Part shown: in pieces, positions 17,293 through 25,603 of the stretch
How positions within the stretch are numbered: position 1 is the stretch's first letter
Layout of the letters: each line of letters starts with the position of its first letter
Assembly: GCF_001854805.1 (NCBI RefSeq)
Contig: NZ_MBLO01000220.1
Span: 162,833 to 194,888, forward strand
From: Pseudofrankia coriaricola
Lineage (GTDB): Bacteria > Actinomycetota > Actinomycetes > Frankiales > Frankiaceae
Length of the DNA: 32,056 bases
Reading direction: 5' to 3'
Notes under the pieces: generated by a model
Seen by the model: only the letters and a program-made list of their open reading frames with translations
Database searches by the model: none
Told to the model about the DNA's origin: nothing
Made by a program: the position numbers and the translations under genes

Positions 17293-17590
17293 CCCGCATG
17301 GCGGCCTGGGTGTCGTCAACCACCAGGAGATGGCGACCCGGCTCCTGCTCGACTGCGTCAAGGAGCTCCTCCGCACCGGGAAGCGCTTCGTCAAGGTGAC
17401 CGAGGAGGCGTACTGGCGATACAACGACCAGCTCGACGAACGCGAGAAGTTCAAGATCCACAAGGGCCCGCGCGCGAACAGCTACTACCGCAACGACTAC
17501 GGCCGTTCGGTCACGAACTGCCCGTTCCCCGGCAACGAGATGTGGCACCGCCTGCGCGGGCCCAACTTCGACGACCTGATCGTGAGGTAG
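17291..17590 (+). pseudogene. C-terminal fragment of a flavin-containing / Baeyer-Villiger monooxygenase
   Basis: About 99 codons read DPHGGLGVVNHQEM, then FVKVTEEAYWRYNDQLDE, SYYRNDYGRSVTNCPFPG and MWHRLRGPNFDDL, then a stop. These are the typical last residues of 4-hydroxyacetophenone/cyclohexanone-monooxygenase-like enzymes (ID..YN..LD, YYRN..GR..TN.P, YW..). The intact enzymes are over 500 residues with two dinucleotide-binding motifs, which are absent here. The similarity begins exactly at the deoR stop codon, so the 5' part was lost by deletion or recombination. The internal ATG at 17330 has AGGAG directly against it, so translation is unlikely. Confidence 0.7.
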
Positions 17591-17749
17591 CCACCGCCGC
17601 GGGTAGGGGTGCCGGACGAGTACGTCACGCTCGACAGTGAGCTACGTCCAGTAACGCACTGTTACGATGGTCTCGGTCCGGCACCCCCCGGAGGGTATGG
17701 CGATATGTCGTCCGCGGCCGTGTAGAGCTCGCGCCGAGGAAGGCGGGTC

Positions 17750-19129
17750 ATGGGGAACCTGGGGCGGGCCAAGCGGCCCGCGACGGAGGACAGGCCGGTA
17801 CTCGGCGACCCGGTCGGCGACGTGGCGGCCCCCAGGCGTGACGCCCCCGTCGCCCGGGCAAGACCACCCACCGCCGACGAGCTGATCTCGTCGCTGTCGC
17901 AGGCACTGGTGCGGTCTCGCCGGCTGCTGGCGGCCACCAGCGCCCTGGGCACGGTCCTGACCGTCGACGACGTGGCCGACGTGGCCTTCCGGACCGCCGC
18001 CGCGGACGCCGCCGTGACCTTCGCCGGCTTCGTCCTGTTTGGCGAGGACGACTCCCCCGACCGCGTCCTGGCCTGGCCCCGGCTTACCACGCCGGTGTTC
18101 ACCGACGTCTGGGTGCGCGCCCGCAACCCCGGCCCGGCCGCCACCGGTGAGGTCGTGCGGACCGGGCAGCCACGCTTCGACCCGACGCGGGTGGGCTACC
18201 TCAACGACTATCCGGACCGCCGCGCGGTCTTCGCCGCGATCGGTATCGATGCGTCGGCGACCCTGCCGCTCACCGTGTCCGGCCGCATCATCGGGGTCCT
18301 GTCCCTGGCCTGGTCCGGGCCGCGTTCCTTCAACGAGGAGGAACGCGCGTACCTGCGCACGCTCGCCGGCGTCTATGCCCAGGCGATCGAACGGGCCAGG
18401 TTGCATGAACGGCAGCGGTCCGTCGTGGAGACGCTGCAACGCGCGATTCTCCCGCGGACGTTGCCCGAGCTGCCCGGGATGGAGCTCGTCGCCCGATATC
18501 TGCCGGCCGGCCGTGACGTGGAGGTCGGCGGCGACTGGTACGACGCCGTCGTCCGTCCGGACGGCTCCGTCACCCTGGTGGTCGGCGACGTCGGCGGCCA
18601 CGGGCTGCCCGCCGTCTCGGCCATGGCCGAGCTGCGGCACGCCGCCCGCGCGTACGCGATCGAGGGACGCGCTCCGGCCGCCATCACCACGCGGCTGTCC
18701 GCCCACCTGCTCGCCGCGCAGGACGACACCCTCGCCACCGCGATCGTCGCGACGGTCGAGCCGAACACCGGCCGGCTCACCTGGTCGTGTGCCGGTCACC
18801 CGCCGCCGCTGCTGCTCACCAGCACCGACGCCCGCTACCTCGACGACGTGCACGGCCCGATGCTCGGCGTCGTGCCCGGGTACGACTACGGTCAGCGAAC
18901 CATGACCCTGCCGCCCGCGAGCAGCCTCCTGCTCTACAGCGACGGGCTGGTGGAGCGCCGAGGCACCTCCCTCACCGACCGGCTGGCGACCCTCGCCGCG
19001 GCCGCGGCGCAGGGGCCGAACGCCGACGCCCCCGGCCTGGACGCGCTCTGCGACCGGCTCCTCGCCGACGTCGCCGGCCCCTCGACCCGCGAGGACGACC
19101 TCTGCCTGCTCGCCGTCCGCGGCTCCTGA
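17750..19129 (+). CDS. GAF-SpoIIE (PP2C-type) serine phosphatase
   Basis: Of 459 residues, about 60-225 are a GAF-like sensor (TFAGFVLFGED, SGRIIGVLSLAWSGPRSFNEEERAYL) and about 240-457 a PP2C/SpoIIE phosphatase. The metal-binding aspartates are visible in VGGDWYDA (D262) and GDVGGHGLPA (D280). SDGLVE and a final REDDLCLLAVR complete the set. Such proteins dephosphorylate anti-sigma-factor antagonists, controlling alternative sigma factors. The start is ATG with GGAAGG about 7 nt upstream. A sigma-B-like -10 (GGGTAT, 17693-17698) lies 52 bp upstream, but no clear -35 matches it. No kinase or antagonist gene lies next to it. Confidence 0.93.
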   Translation: MGNLGRAKRPATEDRPVLGDPVGDVAAPRRDAPVARARPPTADELISSLSQALVRSRRLLAATSALGTVLTVDDVADVAFRTAAADAAVTFAGFVLFGEDDSPDRVLAWPRLTTPVFTDVWVRARNPGPAATGEVVRTGQPRFDPTRVGYLNDYPDRRAVFAAIGIDASATLPLTVSGRIIGVLSLAWSGPRSFNEEERAYLRTLAGVYAQAIERARLHERQRSVVETLQRAILPRTLPELPGMELVARYLPAGRDVEVGGDWYDAVVRPDGSVTLVVGDVGGHGLPAVSAMAELRHAARAYAIEGRAPAAITTRLSAHLLAAQDDTLATAIVATVEPNTGRLTWSCAGHPPPLLLTSTDARYLDDVHGPMLGVVPGYDYGQRTMTLPPASSLLLYSDGLVERRGTSLTDRLATLAAAAAQGPNADAPGLDALCDRLLADVAGPSTREDDLCLLAVRGS

Positions 19130-19401
19130 GCTCGTACCCACTCGCCACCGCCCTCCACCACCTCGGCGCAAGGCCGGACCCGACTGATCGGCGACCGCCG
19201 CCCACCTCGACCACCGGCGCGACGACGACCGGCAGTGATGCGGGCCGGCAGTGGTGCCGGCCGCGCCTCCGTGTGCCTTCCTGATGACCAGCCGTCGATC
19301 GGCAGGGCTGTGACCCGCGCCGAGGCGTGCCGCGGCCCGGCCGCAACGACGCGGAAACAGCGTGGACACGGCCGGCTGGAAGTTTGCGGAAGGAGTTCGC
19401 C

Positions 19402-20433
19402 GTGCCAACTGCGCCCGTCCTGTCCGACCACGTCGCCCGAAAGGCAGGGCACATGAGCCAGATCCCCGTCGTCAACCTCGGTCCGGCGCTGACCGGCGCC
19501 AGCGCCGGTGCCGGAGCCGCCCCGGTCGTGGCCGAGCTGCGCCGCGCCCTCGCCGACGTCGGCTTCCTGCAGGTCGTCGGGCACGGCGTCCCCGCCGCTC
19601 TCGTCGACGCCGCGTACGCCACGATGGACCAGGTCGCGGCGCTGCCGGATGACGAGCGGCGCGCCCTGGTCCGGCCACGGGCCAGCCAGCGCGGCCTCTT
19701 CGAGCAGATCGACGGCCAGGGCCGCGTCCTCAACCGGGCGCTGCAGTTCATCACCTACGACGACCTGACCGCCGCCGAGGCCGACGGCGCCGTCGGCGGG
19801 CACCCCGACTACTTCGTGCCCAACGTCTGGCCCGAGCAGCTGCCCGGCTTCAAGGCCACCTGGCAGCGGTACGCCGAGGCCACGCGGGAGCTCGCGCGCA
19901 CCCTCATGTCGCTGTTCGCCCAGGCGTTGGAGCTGCCCGCGGACTACTTCGCCGCGCCGTTCGCCAAGGACGTCACGCTGTTCTCCGCGAACTTCTACCC
20001 GCCCCAGCCCGCCGACGCCGACCACGAGGACGTCCTGCTCGTGGCGCACGCCGACTCCGGCGGGCTGACGGTGCTGCACCAGCGGGGCGACTACGAGGGC
20101 CTGCAGCTCCGCGGCCTCGACGGCGAGTGGATCACGGTGCCGGTGCGTGCCGACGCCTTCGTCATCAACATCGGCCACCTGCTCAGCCGGTGGACCAACG
20201 GGCGCTACCCGGCCACCGTCCACCGGGTCGTCGCCGGCCCGGCCCCGGCCGACCAGCGGCAGTCGATCGCCACGTTCTTCCTGCCGAACGTCGACACGGT
20301 CGTCACCCCGGTGCCCACGATGGTCGGCGCGGAAGGCTCCCGGTTCGAGCCGATCACCGCGTACGACTGGCAGCGCCAGTTCATGGAGAAGTACGTCCTG
20401 ACCAAGACCTACGCCGAGCCGGCAACCGCCTGA
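19402..20433 (+). CDS. Isopenicillin-N-synthase-like Fe(II)/2-oxoglutarate-dependent oxygenase
   Basis: Numbered from GTG 19402 (343 aa), the iron ligands are H216 and D218 (VAHADSGGLTVL) and H274 (VHRVV). The 2-oxoglutarate-type R286-x-S288 motif reads RQS. The N-terminal DIOX_N pattern is IPVVNLGPAL, then LADVGFLQVVGHGVP. It should couple O2 and 2-oxoglutarate to oxidation of a small molecule in the cytoplasm; the substrate is unknown. The GTG start has an excellent GGAAGGAG 6 nt upstream; ATG 19453 is the alternative and gives a more usual N-terminus. The 272-bp gap before it shows nothing clear. Its stop runs directly into 9-bp tandem repeats. Confidence 0.9.
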   Translation: MPTAPVLSDHVARKAGHMSQIPVVNLGPALTGASAGAGAAPVVAELRRALADVGFLQVVGHGVPAALVDAAYATMDQVAALPDDERRALVRPRASQRGLFEQIDGQGRVLNRALQFITYDDLTAAEADGAVGGHPDYFVPNVWPEQLPGFKATWQRYAEATRELARTLMSLFAQALELPADYFAAPFAKDVTLFSANFYPPQPADADHEDVLLVAHADSGGLTVLHQRGDYEGLQLRGLDGEWITVPVRADAFVINIGHLLSRWTNGRYPATVHRVVAGPAPADQRQSIATFFLPNVDTVVTPVPTMVGAEGSRFEPITAYDWQRQFMEKYVLTKTYAEPATA

Positions 20434-20468
20434 GCCACCTCAGTCATCTCAGCCACGTCAGCCACCTG
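20433..20468 (+). repeat. Four imperfect 9-bp tandem repeats starting at the stop codon of the oxygenase gene
   Basis: The units AGCCACCTC, AGTCATCTC, AGCCACGTC and AGCCACCTG are arranged head to tail. The first begins at the last base of the TGA stop, so the array is noncoding and lies between two convergent genes. The unit length of 9 equals that of the array in the 3' end of the facing MscS gene. Confidence 0.85.
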
Positions 20469-20513
20469 AGCCCGCCCAGCGGGCGCGCCTTCCGGCTCAG
20501 GGCTAGGCGCGCC
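20465..20513. terminator. Candidate bidirectional terminator between convergent genes
   Basis: CCTGAGCC (20465-20472) pairs perfectly with GGCTCAGG (20494-20501). Inside it, CGCCC-AGC-GGGCG (20473-20485) forms a second stem. A pair of GGCGCGCC blocks (20482-20489, 20506-20513) could form an alternative stem. There is no U-run, as is common for actinobacterial terminators. The position, 32 nt after the oxygenase stop and before the MscS stop, fits termination from both sides. A 12-bp palindrome ACCCCTAGGGGT follows at 20584-20595. Confidence 0.5.
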
Positions 20514-20656
20514 AGGACTGGATCCGGTGGTGGTCAGGCGCGAATCCATGGTTGACGCCCCACAGCAGGGCCTGGGGCTACCTACCCCTAGGGGTGCTGC
20601 ACCATCCTCGCCGCTTGGTCGTCCTGCGCCGTCAGCCCTGAGCCCCAGGGCGGTCG

Positions 20657-22012
20657 TCACGGGCGTCGACGGCCGGCGGCCTCGCTGGTCTCACGGGGTT
20701 CCCCGGTTTCCCCGGTCTCGCTGGTCTCGCTGGTCTCGCTGAACGCCCGCGACCGCCGTTCGGCCTCGAGGTTGCCGCCGAACAGCCGGGTGTCGTTGCC
20801 GTCGGGTGCGCCCGCGCGGCGCGGCCGCGTGGCTGCGCCGTCGTCGCCGTCAGGCTCGGGGCCCGGGCCGGCGGCCACGCGCTCGCCGGCGCGGCGCTCG
20901 TCGTTCGAGCTTCCGTCGCCACGGCGTGGACCCGTCCAGTCCTGCTTCTGGAAGAGGTCCGGGTAGGGCGGCTCGATCCGGGTCCGCGGCAGCGCCGCGG
21001 GGCTGTTCTTCCGTAGCCAGCCCACCAGCGCCTCGCGCACCAGGCAGCGCAGGTCGAAGACCGTCGGACCGTCCTTGCCGCTGACCAGGACGCGGATCCG
21101 CACGTATCCGGCGACCGCGTCGGTCACCTGCAGCACGGCGACCCGGCCGTCCCACAGCTCTGTATCGGCCAGGACCGCGTGCAGCTGCGTGCGCAGGTCC
21201 TCCGTCGGCACGCTCCAGTCGAGGTCGAGCTCGACGGCACCCAGGACGGCGGACTCCCGCCGCGTCCAGTTCTGGAACGGTGTCGTCGTGAAGTAGGTCG
21301 ACGGCAGAATCATCCGGCGGTCGTCCCAGATGTGCACGACGACGTAGGTGAGGGTGATCTCCTCGATGCGTCCCCACTCGTCCTCGACCACGACGACGTC
21401 GTCGACCCGGATCGCGTCGGTGAACGCCAGCTGCAGGCCGGCGAAGACGTTGGCCAGCGAGGTCTGCGCGGCAAGGCCCGCGACGATGCCCACGACGCCG
21501 GCGGACGCGAAGATGCTCGCGCCGGCGACCCGGACGCTCGGGAAGGTCATCAGCATCGCCGCGACCGCGATGACCGTGATGACCGCGGTGGTGATCCTGC
21601 GCAGCAGAGTGACCTGGGTGCGGATCCGGCGGGCGTGCCGGTTGTCGGCGACGTCGGTCCGGTAGCGGGCGAGCGCGAGGTCCTCGAGAACGAACGCGGC
21701 GACCGTGGTCAGCCAGGCGAACCCCCCGATGAGTGCGAGGCCGAGGACCCGGATCAGTGCCACGGTCCAGTCCTGGCGCGGCGCCGCGTTCGCCGCGACG
21801 AGCAGGCCGAGCAGGACGGCGGTGATCCGCAGGGGCCGCCGGCCGCGCCGGGACATGTCCGCGGCGATCTCGTAGCGTCGCCCGGCGCGCCGGGCGAGCC
21901 AGTCGACGACGAACGCCAGCAGGAAGCCGGCGGTGGCGGCCGTGGCGAGGATGACGAGTACCGCGGGCGTCGAGTCGGTGGAGGGCAGGGACATCGCGGA
22001 TGGGCTGCTCAC
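20657..22012 (-). CDS. MscS-family mechanosensitive ion channel
   Basis: The 451-residue protein has several hydrophobic helices in the first half. It then has the MscS pore-helix and beta-domain signature: AGVVGIVAGLAAQTSLANVF, AGLQLAFTDAIRVDDVVVVE, WGRIEEITLTYVVVHIWDDR and ILPSTYF. It should open under membrane tension and release solutes after osmotic downshock. After the cytoplasmic domain (about residue 345) comes a low-complexity charged tail ending in a repeated (S/G)-E-T tripeptide. Start choices are GTG 22012 (GGGAG 8 nt upstream, used here), ATG 21994 and ATG 22051. The gene converges with the oxygenase gene. Confidence 0.92.
   Translation of the reverse strand: MSSPSAMSLPSTDSTPAVLVILATAATAGFLLAFVVDWLARRAGRRYEIAADMSRRGRRPLRITAVLLGLLVAANAAPRQDWTVALIRVLGLALIGGFAWLTTVAAFVLEDLALARYRTDVADNRHARRIRTQVTLLRRITTAVITVIAVAAMLMTFPSVRVAGASIFASAGVVGIVAGLAAQTSLANVFAGLQLAFTDAIRVDDVVVVEDEWGRIEEITLTYVVVHIWDDRRMILPSTYFTTTPFQNWTRRESAVLGAVELDLDWSVPTEDLRTQLHAVLADTELWDGRVAVLQVTDAVAGYVRIRVLVSGKDGPTVFDLRCLVREALVGWLRKNSPAALPRTRIEPPYPDLFQKQDWTGPRRGDGSSNDERRAGERVAAGPGPEPDGDDGAATRPRRAGAPDGNDTRLFGGNLEAERRSRAFSETSETSETGETGEPRETSEAAGRRRP
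20687..20740 (-). repeat. Six 9-bp tandem repeats in the 3' end of the MscS gene
   Basis: On the plus strand the units are GGTCTCACG, GGGTTCCCC, GGTTTCCCC and then three perfect GGTCTCGCT. On the coding strand they give the SETSETSETGETGE-type tail. Three identical neighbouring copies indicate recent expansion; changes by whole units keep the frame open. Confidence 0.9.
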
Positions 22013-22273
22013 GGGCACGGCTCCCGGGGTTGGTTTCCGCCTGCAGGGCATGGCCTGCCGATATGAACCGACTCCTCAGCCCTGCCCCGGTTTGCTCCGG
22101 ACCAACAGGTGACAGCCCTCACAGCCGAACTGGCGGTTGTGGGGGCAGACCCACGCGACGCGCGATCAGGGGGCGGGTGAACGGATCGCCGTGGACGCGG
22201 ATATGCGTGCCGGCTCGCGACGTATGACCTTCGCGCTGACGAACCCGCCGTTGTGGACTGGTGTCGCGGCGGC

Positions 22274-22897
22274 TCACGGCCGGGCCGCGAGCCGCTGCTC
22301 GCCCGCGCGCAGGACCGCCAACACCCGCTCGACGGTCTCCTGCTTCTCCCCCACCGGGGCCACGTAGTCGATCGCGGCGCGGGCGGGCGCCTCGCCCAGT
22401 GTCCGGCTGACCACCCAGGCGGCGAGGTACTGCGACGCCAGACAGCCGCCGGCCGTGGCGATGTTCCCGACCGCGCGGAACGGCGCGTCCACCACCTCGA
22501 CGCCGCACGCCTCCACCCACGGGCGGCTGGTGGCATCCGTGCACGCCTGGACCGATGCCAGCAGACCCAGCCGGGCCAGAACCAGGGCGCCGGAGCACTG
22601 CGAACCGATCAGCTGCCGGGTCGCGTCCAGCGAGAACGAGCCGAGCAGGTGGTCGTCCTGGATGACGTCGCGCGTCCTGACTCCGCTTCCGACCAGCACG
22701 ACGTCGGCCTCCGCGGCGAAGGCGAGCGGGCGCTGGCCGGTCACCTCGACGCCGTTCATCGAGGTGACGACGGGAGTCGGGGTGGTGATGTAGGCCGTCA
22801 GCCCGTCACGACGGCAGCGGTTGATGATCGCGGCGGCGATGAAGCTGTCCAGCTCGTTGAACCCGTCGAACGTCAGCACGGCGACCTGCACGACCAT
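22274..22897 (-). CDS. DJ-1/PfpI family (glutamine amidotransferase-like) protein
   Basis: The 207-residue protein has VAVLTFDGFNELD near the start (conserved acidic residue about E15). The nucleophile-elbow cysteine is C101 in GSQCSGALVLARLG. Next come TDATSRPW and a late AGGCLASQYLAAW segment, as in DJ-1/PfpI and isonitrile-hydratase-like proteins. Family members include glyoxalase III, proteases, amidases and chaperones, so the reaction cannot be fixed; it is probably cytoplasmic. The ATG has GGAGG 6 nt upstream. It is divergent from the TIR gene with 212 bp between. Confidence 0.88.
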   Translation of the reverse strand: MVVQVAVLTFDGFNELDSFIAAAIINRCRRDGLTAYITTPTPVVTSMNGVEVTGQRPLAFAAEADVVLVGSGVRTRDVIQDDHLLGSFSLDATRQLIGSQCSGALVLARLGLLASVQACTDATSRPWVEACGVEVVDAPFRAVGNIATAGGCLASQYLAAWVVSRTLGEAPARAAIDYVAPVGEKQETVERVLAVLRAGEQRLAARP

Positions 22898-23109
22898 CCC
22901 CTGCCTCCGCTGTAGGTGGTCGGCACCGGCACCCGGACCGTACCCGGCCCCACCATCCCATCCCGTCCTGTCGGCCGCTGGTCATTTATCCCTGGTCTGT
23001 ACGCCGCGAACGCGGCGAACGCCGCGGCCAGCGGATGCCGACCGAAACGGCCCGCCGGGTGGGCCGCCGGCCGGCCCGGCGCGGACCGTGGCGGTGGCAC
23101 ACTGTTAGC

Positions 23110-23601
23110 GTGACTAACGATGGCGAGCCGGACAACGCGGCGAGCGGCGGCGCACAGTGGGATTTCTTCGTGTCCTACACGCAGACGGACCGGCCGTGGG
23201 CGGAGTGGATCTCCTGGACGCTGGAGGAGGCCGGCTACCGGGTCCTGGTGCAGGCGTGGGATTTCGTGCCGGGGTCGAACTGGCTCGCCGGGATGCACAA
23301 CGGCGTCCAGTATTCGGTTCGCACCGTCGCGGTGCTGTCCGACGCGTACGCGCGGTCGGTTTACGGAACGGCGGAATGGCAGGCGGCGTGGGCGGCCGAC
23401 CCGGACGGCGCGAAGCGGAAGCTGCTGGTGGCCCGGGTTGCCGACTGTGCCCGGCCGGGCCTGCTCAACCAGGTGGTGTCCATCGACCTTTTCGTCATGT
23501 CGCCGGACCAGGCGAAGGCGGAGCTGCTGCGCACCGCCGGGCTGGCGATCTCCGGCGCGCGGGCCAAACCGACGACCGCGCCGCCATTCCCGGCCGCGTA
23601 G
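23110..23601 (+). CDS. Stand-alone TIR-domain protein (FxsT-like TIR)
   Basis: The 163-residue protein starts at GTG 23110 with no strong RBS. Residues 17-145 are a TIR domain: DFFVSYTQTDRPWAEWI, LEEAGYRVLVQAWDF, VPGSNWLAGM and VAVLSDAYARSVYGTAEWQAAW. E89 in the last block sits where TIR NADases keep their catalytic Glu. This wording is very close to the N-terminal TIR domain of actinobacterial FxsT-type proteins, which continue into NB-ARC and TPR domains. Here the reading stops after a short Pro-rich tail (PTTAPPFPAA). It may be a free TIR effector or adaptor, or a truncated FxsT-like gene. A small inverted repeat, GTTAG..CTAAC, spans the start (23104-23118). Confidence 0.85.
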   Translation: MTNDGEPDNAASGGAQWDFFVSYTQTDRPWAEWISWTLEEAGYRVLVQAWDFVPGSNWLAGMHNGVQYSVRTVAVLSDAYARSVYGTAEWQAAWAADPDGAKRKLLVARVADCARPGLLNQVVSIDLFVMSPDQAKAELLRTAGLAISGARAKPTTAPPFPAA

Positions 23602-23668
23602 CTGGTCGAAGCCCCCGCGGCGGGCACCGCCGGCGCATCAGGCCTCGGCAATCCCCACGAACCGGACG

Positions 23669-25603
23669 ATGGAACCTTCTAGCATCCGGAGGGTGCCCGG
23701 AAGAAGGCTGGTGACCGCCTGGTCGCGCGCGGCGGCCGCGAGAAGTCCGTTGGCGGAATACCCGCGCCCGCATCTCGTGCGATCGTCCTGGCTGTCGCTG
23801 AACGGCCGCTGGGAGTTCTGGGGAGGACGGGGACCGGCGGCACCAGCCGCCCTTCGTGGTCACAGCGGTCCCGATGACCATGGCGGTCCCGATGACCATG
23901 GCGACCCGCCCATCGGCCGGCGGCTGCCGCGGCGCGTTCTGGTCCCGTTCCCGGTCGAGTCGACGCTGTCCGGCATCGGGGCGACGCATGAGCGGATGTG
24001 GTATCGCCGTACCTTCCACGTGCCACCGGACTGGGCCGTCGGCCGGGTTCACCTCCATTTCGGCGCGGTCGACTGGGCATGCCGGGTATGGGTCAACGGG
24101 GTCGCGGTCGGCGCGCACCGGGGCGGTTACGACGCTTTTAGCTTCGACATCACTCCCTGTCTGACCTGGCGCGAGGAGGAGGTACTCGTCCATGTCTTCG
24201 ACCCGACCGACGGTGGTGGGCAGCCGGTGGGCAAGCAACGCCGCCACCCGGGCGGGATCTTCTATACCTCGGTCTCCGGGATCTGGCAGACGGTCTGGCT
24301 GGAGCCGACCCCGTCCTGCCACGTCTCCGGGCTCACGCTCACTCCGGATCTGGCCGCCGGCGCCGTCCATGTCGTGGTGAACGCGGTCGCGGCGGATGCT
24401 CGGTCGGCCCCGGACGCGAGCACCGGGCACGCGGGGGCCGCGGCCCCCGACGCCGCGGTGCCGGTCCGGGTCGAGGTGCGGGCCGGGACGGCGGCCGGGA
24501 CCGCGACGGTGGCGGCCGGGACGGGGATCAGCGGCCGGCCGTTCACGGTGGAGATCCCGAACGTCCGTGCCTGGTCGCCCGAGGACCCCTTCCTGTACGG
24601 GGTGACCGTGACGCTTGCCGACGGGCGGCCCGACCCGTCCGGCACGCACGACCGGGTGGACACCTATGACCGGGTGGACAGCTATGTCGGGATGCGGTCG
24701 GTCGAGGTGGCCGAGGTATCCGGCGAGCCGCGGCCGCTGCTCAACGGCCGGTTCGTCTTCCACCTCGGGCTACTGGACCAGGGCTACTGGCCGGACGGCG
24801 TGTACACCGCGCCGACGGACGACGAGCTCCGGCGCGACATCGAAATGGCGAAGGAACTCGGCTTCACCTGCATCCGCAAGCACGCGAAGGTCGAACCCGC
24901 GCGCTGGTACCACTGGGCGGATCGGCTCGGCATGCTCGTCTGGCAGGACATGCCGTCCATGCCGCATGACCGGGAGCCGGACGAAGCCGCCCGCCGGCAG
25001 TTCGAGACCGAGCTGCGGGCGCTCGTCGAGCAGTGTCGCGCCTTTCCGTCCGTCATCGGGTGGGTCCCGTTCAACGAGGGCTGGGGGCAGTACGACGTCC
25101 AGCGCATTACCGAGACGGTCCGGGCCCTCGACGCGACCCGCCTGATCAGCGAGAACAGCGGCAGCGCGGACCCGGGAAACCACTGGATCGACGCGGGAGC
25201 CGGCGACGTCGCCGACCTGCACGCCTATCCTGGCCCAGCCGTCGTCCCGGCCTCGCCCGGTCGCTGCCGCGCGCTCGGCGAGTTCGGCGGCATCGGGCTG
25301 CCTGCGACGGGCCACGCCTGGGACGCGGCCGACGGATTCAGCTACGAGTGGGCCACCTCGCCCGGCGGGCTCACCGACCGCTATCTGGGAATGGTCGACG
25401 AGCTGCGCGTACTCGCCCGGGAACAGGGCCTCAGCATCGCCATCTACACCCAGGCGACGGACGTCGAGGGTGAATACAACGGCCTGGTGACCTACGACCG
25501 CGCCATTCTCAAGGTGGATCCCGACCGGGTGCGCGCCGCTCACCGGCAGCTGTACGACGACGCCCGCGCCATCTCCCCTGTCACCGGGAGCGACGCGGGA
25601 TGA
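23669..25603 (+). CDS. Glycoside hydrolase family 2 protein
   Basis: Numbered from ATG 23669 (644 aa), it contains the GH2 sugar-binding domain (SLNGRWEFW, VPFPVES, WYRRTFHVP, FGAVDWACRVWVNG, GYDAFSFDIT). A beta-sandwich domain with low-complexity Ala/Gly insertions and then a TIM barrel follow. The acid/base is E470 in PFNEGWGQYD and the likely nucleophile E538 in LGEFGG. It should cleave a terminal beta-glycoside (galactose, glucuronate or mannose type); specificity is not readable. No signal peptide is seen, so it is probably cytoplasmic. The start is uncertain: GTG 23711, with GAAGAAGG nearby, is an alternative. Two in-frame 18-bp duplications lie inside it. It follows the TIR gene by 67 bp. 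Confidence 0.92.
   Translation: MEPSSIRRVPGRRLVTAWSRAAAARSPLAEYPRPHLVRSSWLSLNGRWEFWGGRGPAAPAALRGHSGPDDHGGPDDHGDPPIGRRLPRRVLVPFPVESTLSGIGATHERMWYRRTFHVPPDWAVGRVHLHFGAVDWACRVWVNGVAVGAHRGGYDAFSFDITPCLTWREEEVLVHVFDPTDGGGQPVGKQRRHPGGIFYTSVSGIWQTVWLEPTPSCHVSGLTLTPDLAAGAVHVVVNAVAADARSAPDASTGHAGAAAPDAAVPVRVEVRAGTAAGTATVAAGTGISGRPFTVEIPNVRAWSPEDPFLYGVTVTLADGRPDPSGTHDRVDTYDRVDSYVGMRSVEVAEVSGEPRPLLNGRFVFHLGLLDQGYWPDGVYTAPTDDELRRDIEMAKELGFTCIRKHAKVEPARWYHWADRLGMLVWQDMPSMPHDREPDEAARRQFETELRALVEQCRAFPSVIGWVPFNEGWGQYDVQRITETVRALDATRLISENSGSADPGNHWIDAGAGDVADLHAYPGPAVVPASPGRCRALGEFGGIGLPATGHAWDAADGFSYEWATSPGGLTDRYLGMVDELRVLAREQGLSIAIYTQATDVEGEYNGLVTYDRAILKVDPDRVRAAHRQLYDDARAISPVTGSDAG
23867..23902 (+). repeat. 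Perfect 18-bp tandem duplication inside the GH2 gene (first)
   Basis: GGTCCCGATGACCATGGC occurs twice in direct succession and encodes GPDDHG twice, in a loop between the first strands of the sugar-binding domain. It is in frame, so it only lengthens the loop. Confidence 0.92.
24647..24682 (+). repeat. Imperfect 18-bp tandem duplication inside the GH2 gene (second)
   Basis: CACGACCGGGTGGACACC is followed by TATGACCGGGTGGACAGC (15 of 18 bases match), encoding HDRVDT then YDRVDS. It lies just before the conserved VGMRSVEV strand leading into the TIM barrel. Confidence 0.88.

Noticed and set aside
17670-17698. Sigma-B-like promoter before the SpoIIE phosphatase
   Set aside because: GGGTAT matches the -10, but no GTTT-like -35 lies 14-16 bp upstream, so I mention it only in the gene entry.
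17642-19408. Long minus-strand open frame opposite the SpoIIE phosphatase
   Set aside because: It is the complement of a gene with full GAF and PP2C motifs and has no recognisable domain.
20433-20468. Short regular repeats considered as a CRISPR array
   Set aside because: The units are 9 bp with no spacers, so this is a tandem repeat.
23110-23601. TIR gene as part of a Thoeris or CBASS-type defence system
   Set aside because: No SLOG/SIR2 effector, cyclase or other defence gene lies nearby; the neighbours are metabolic.
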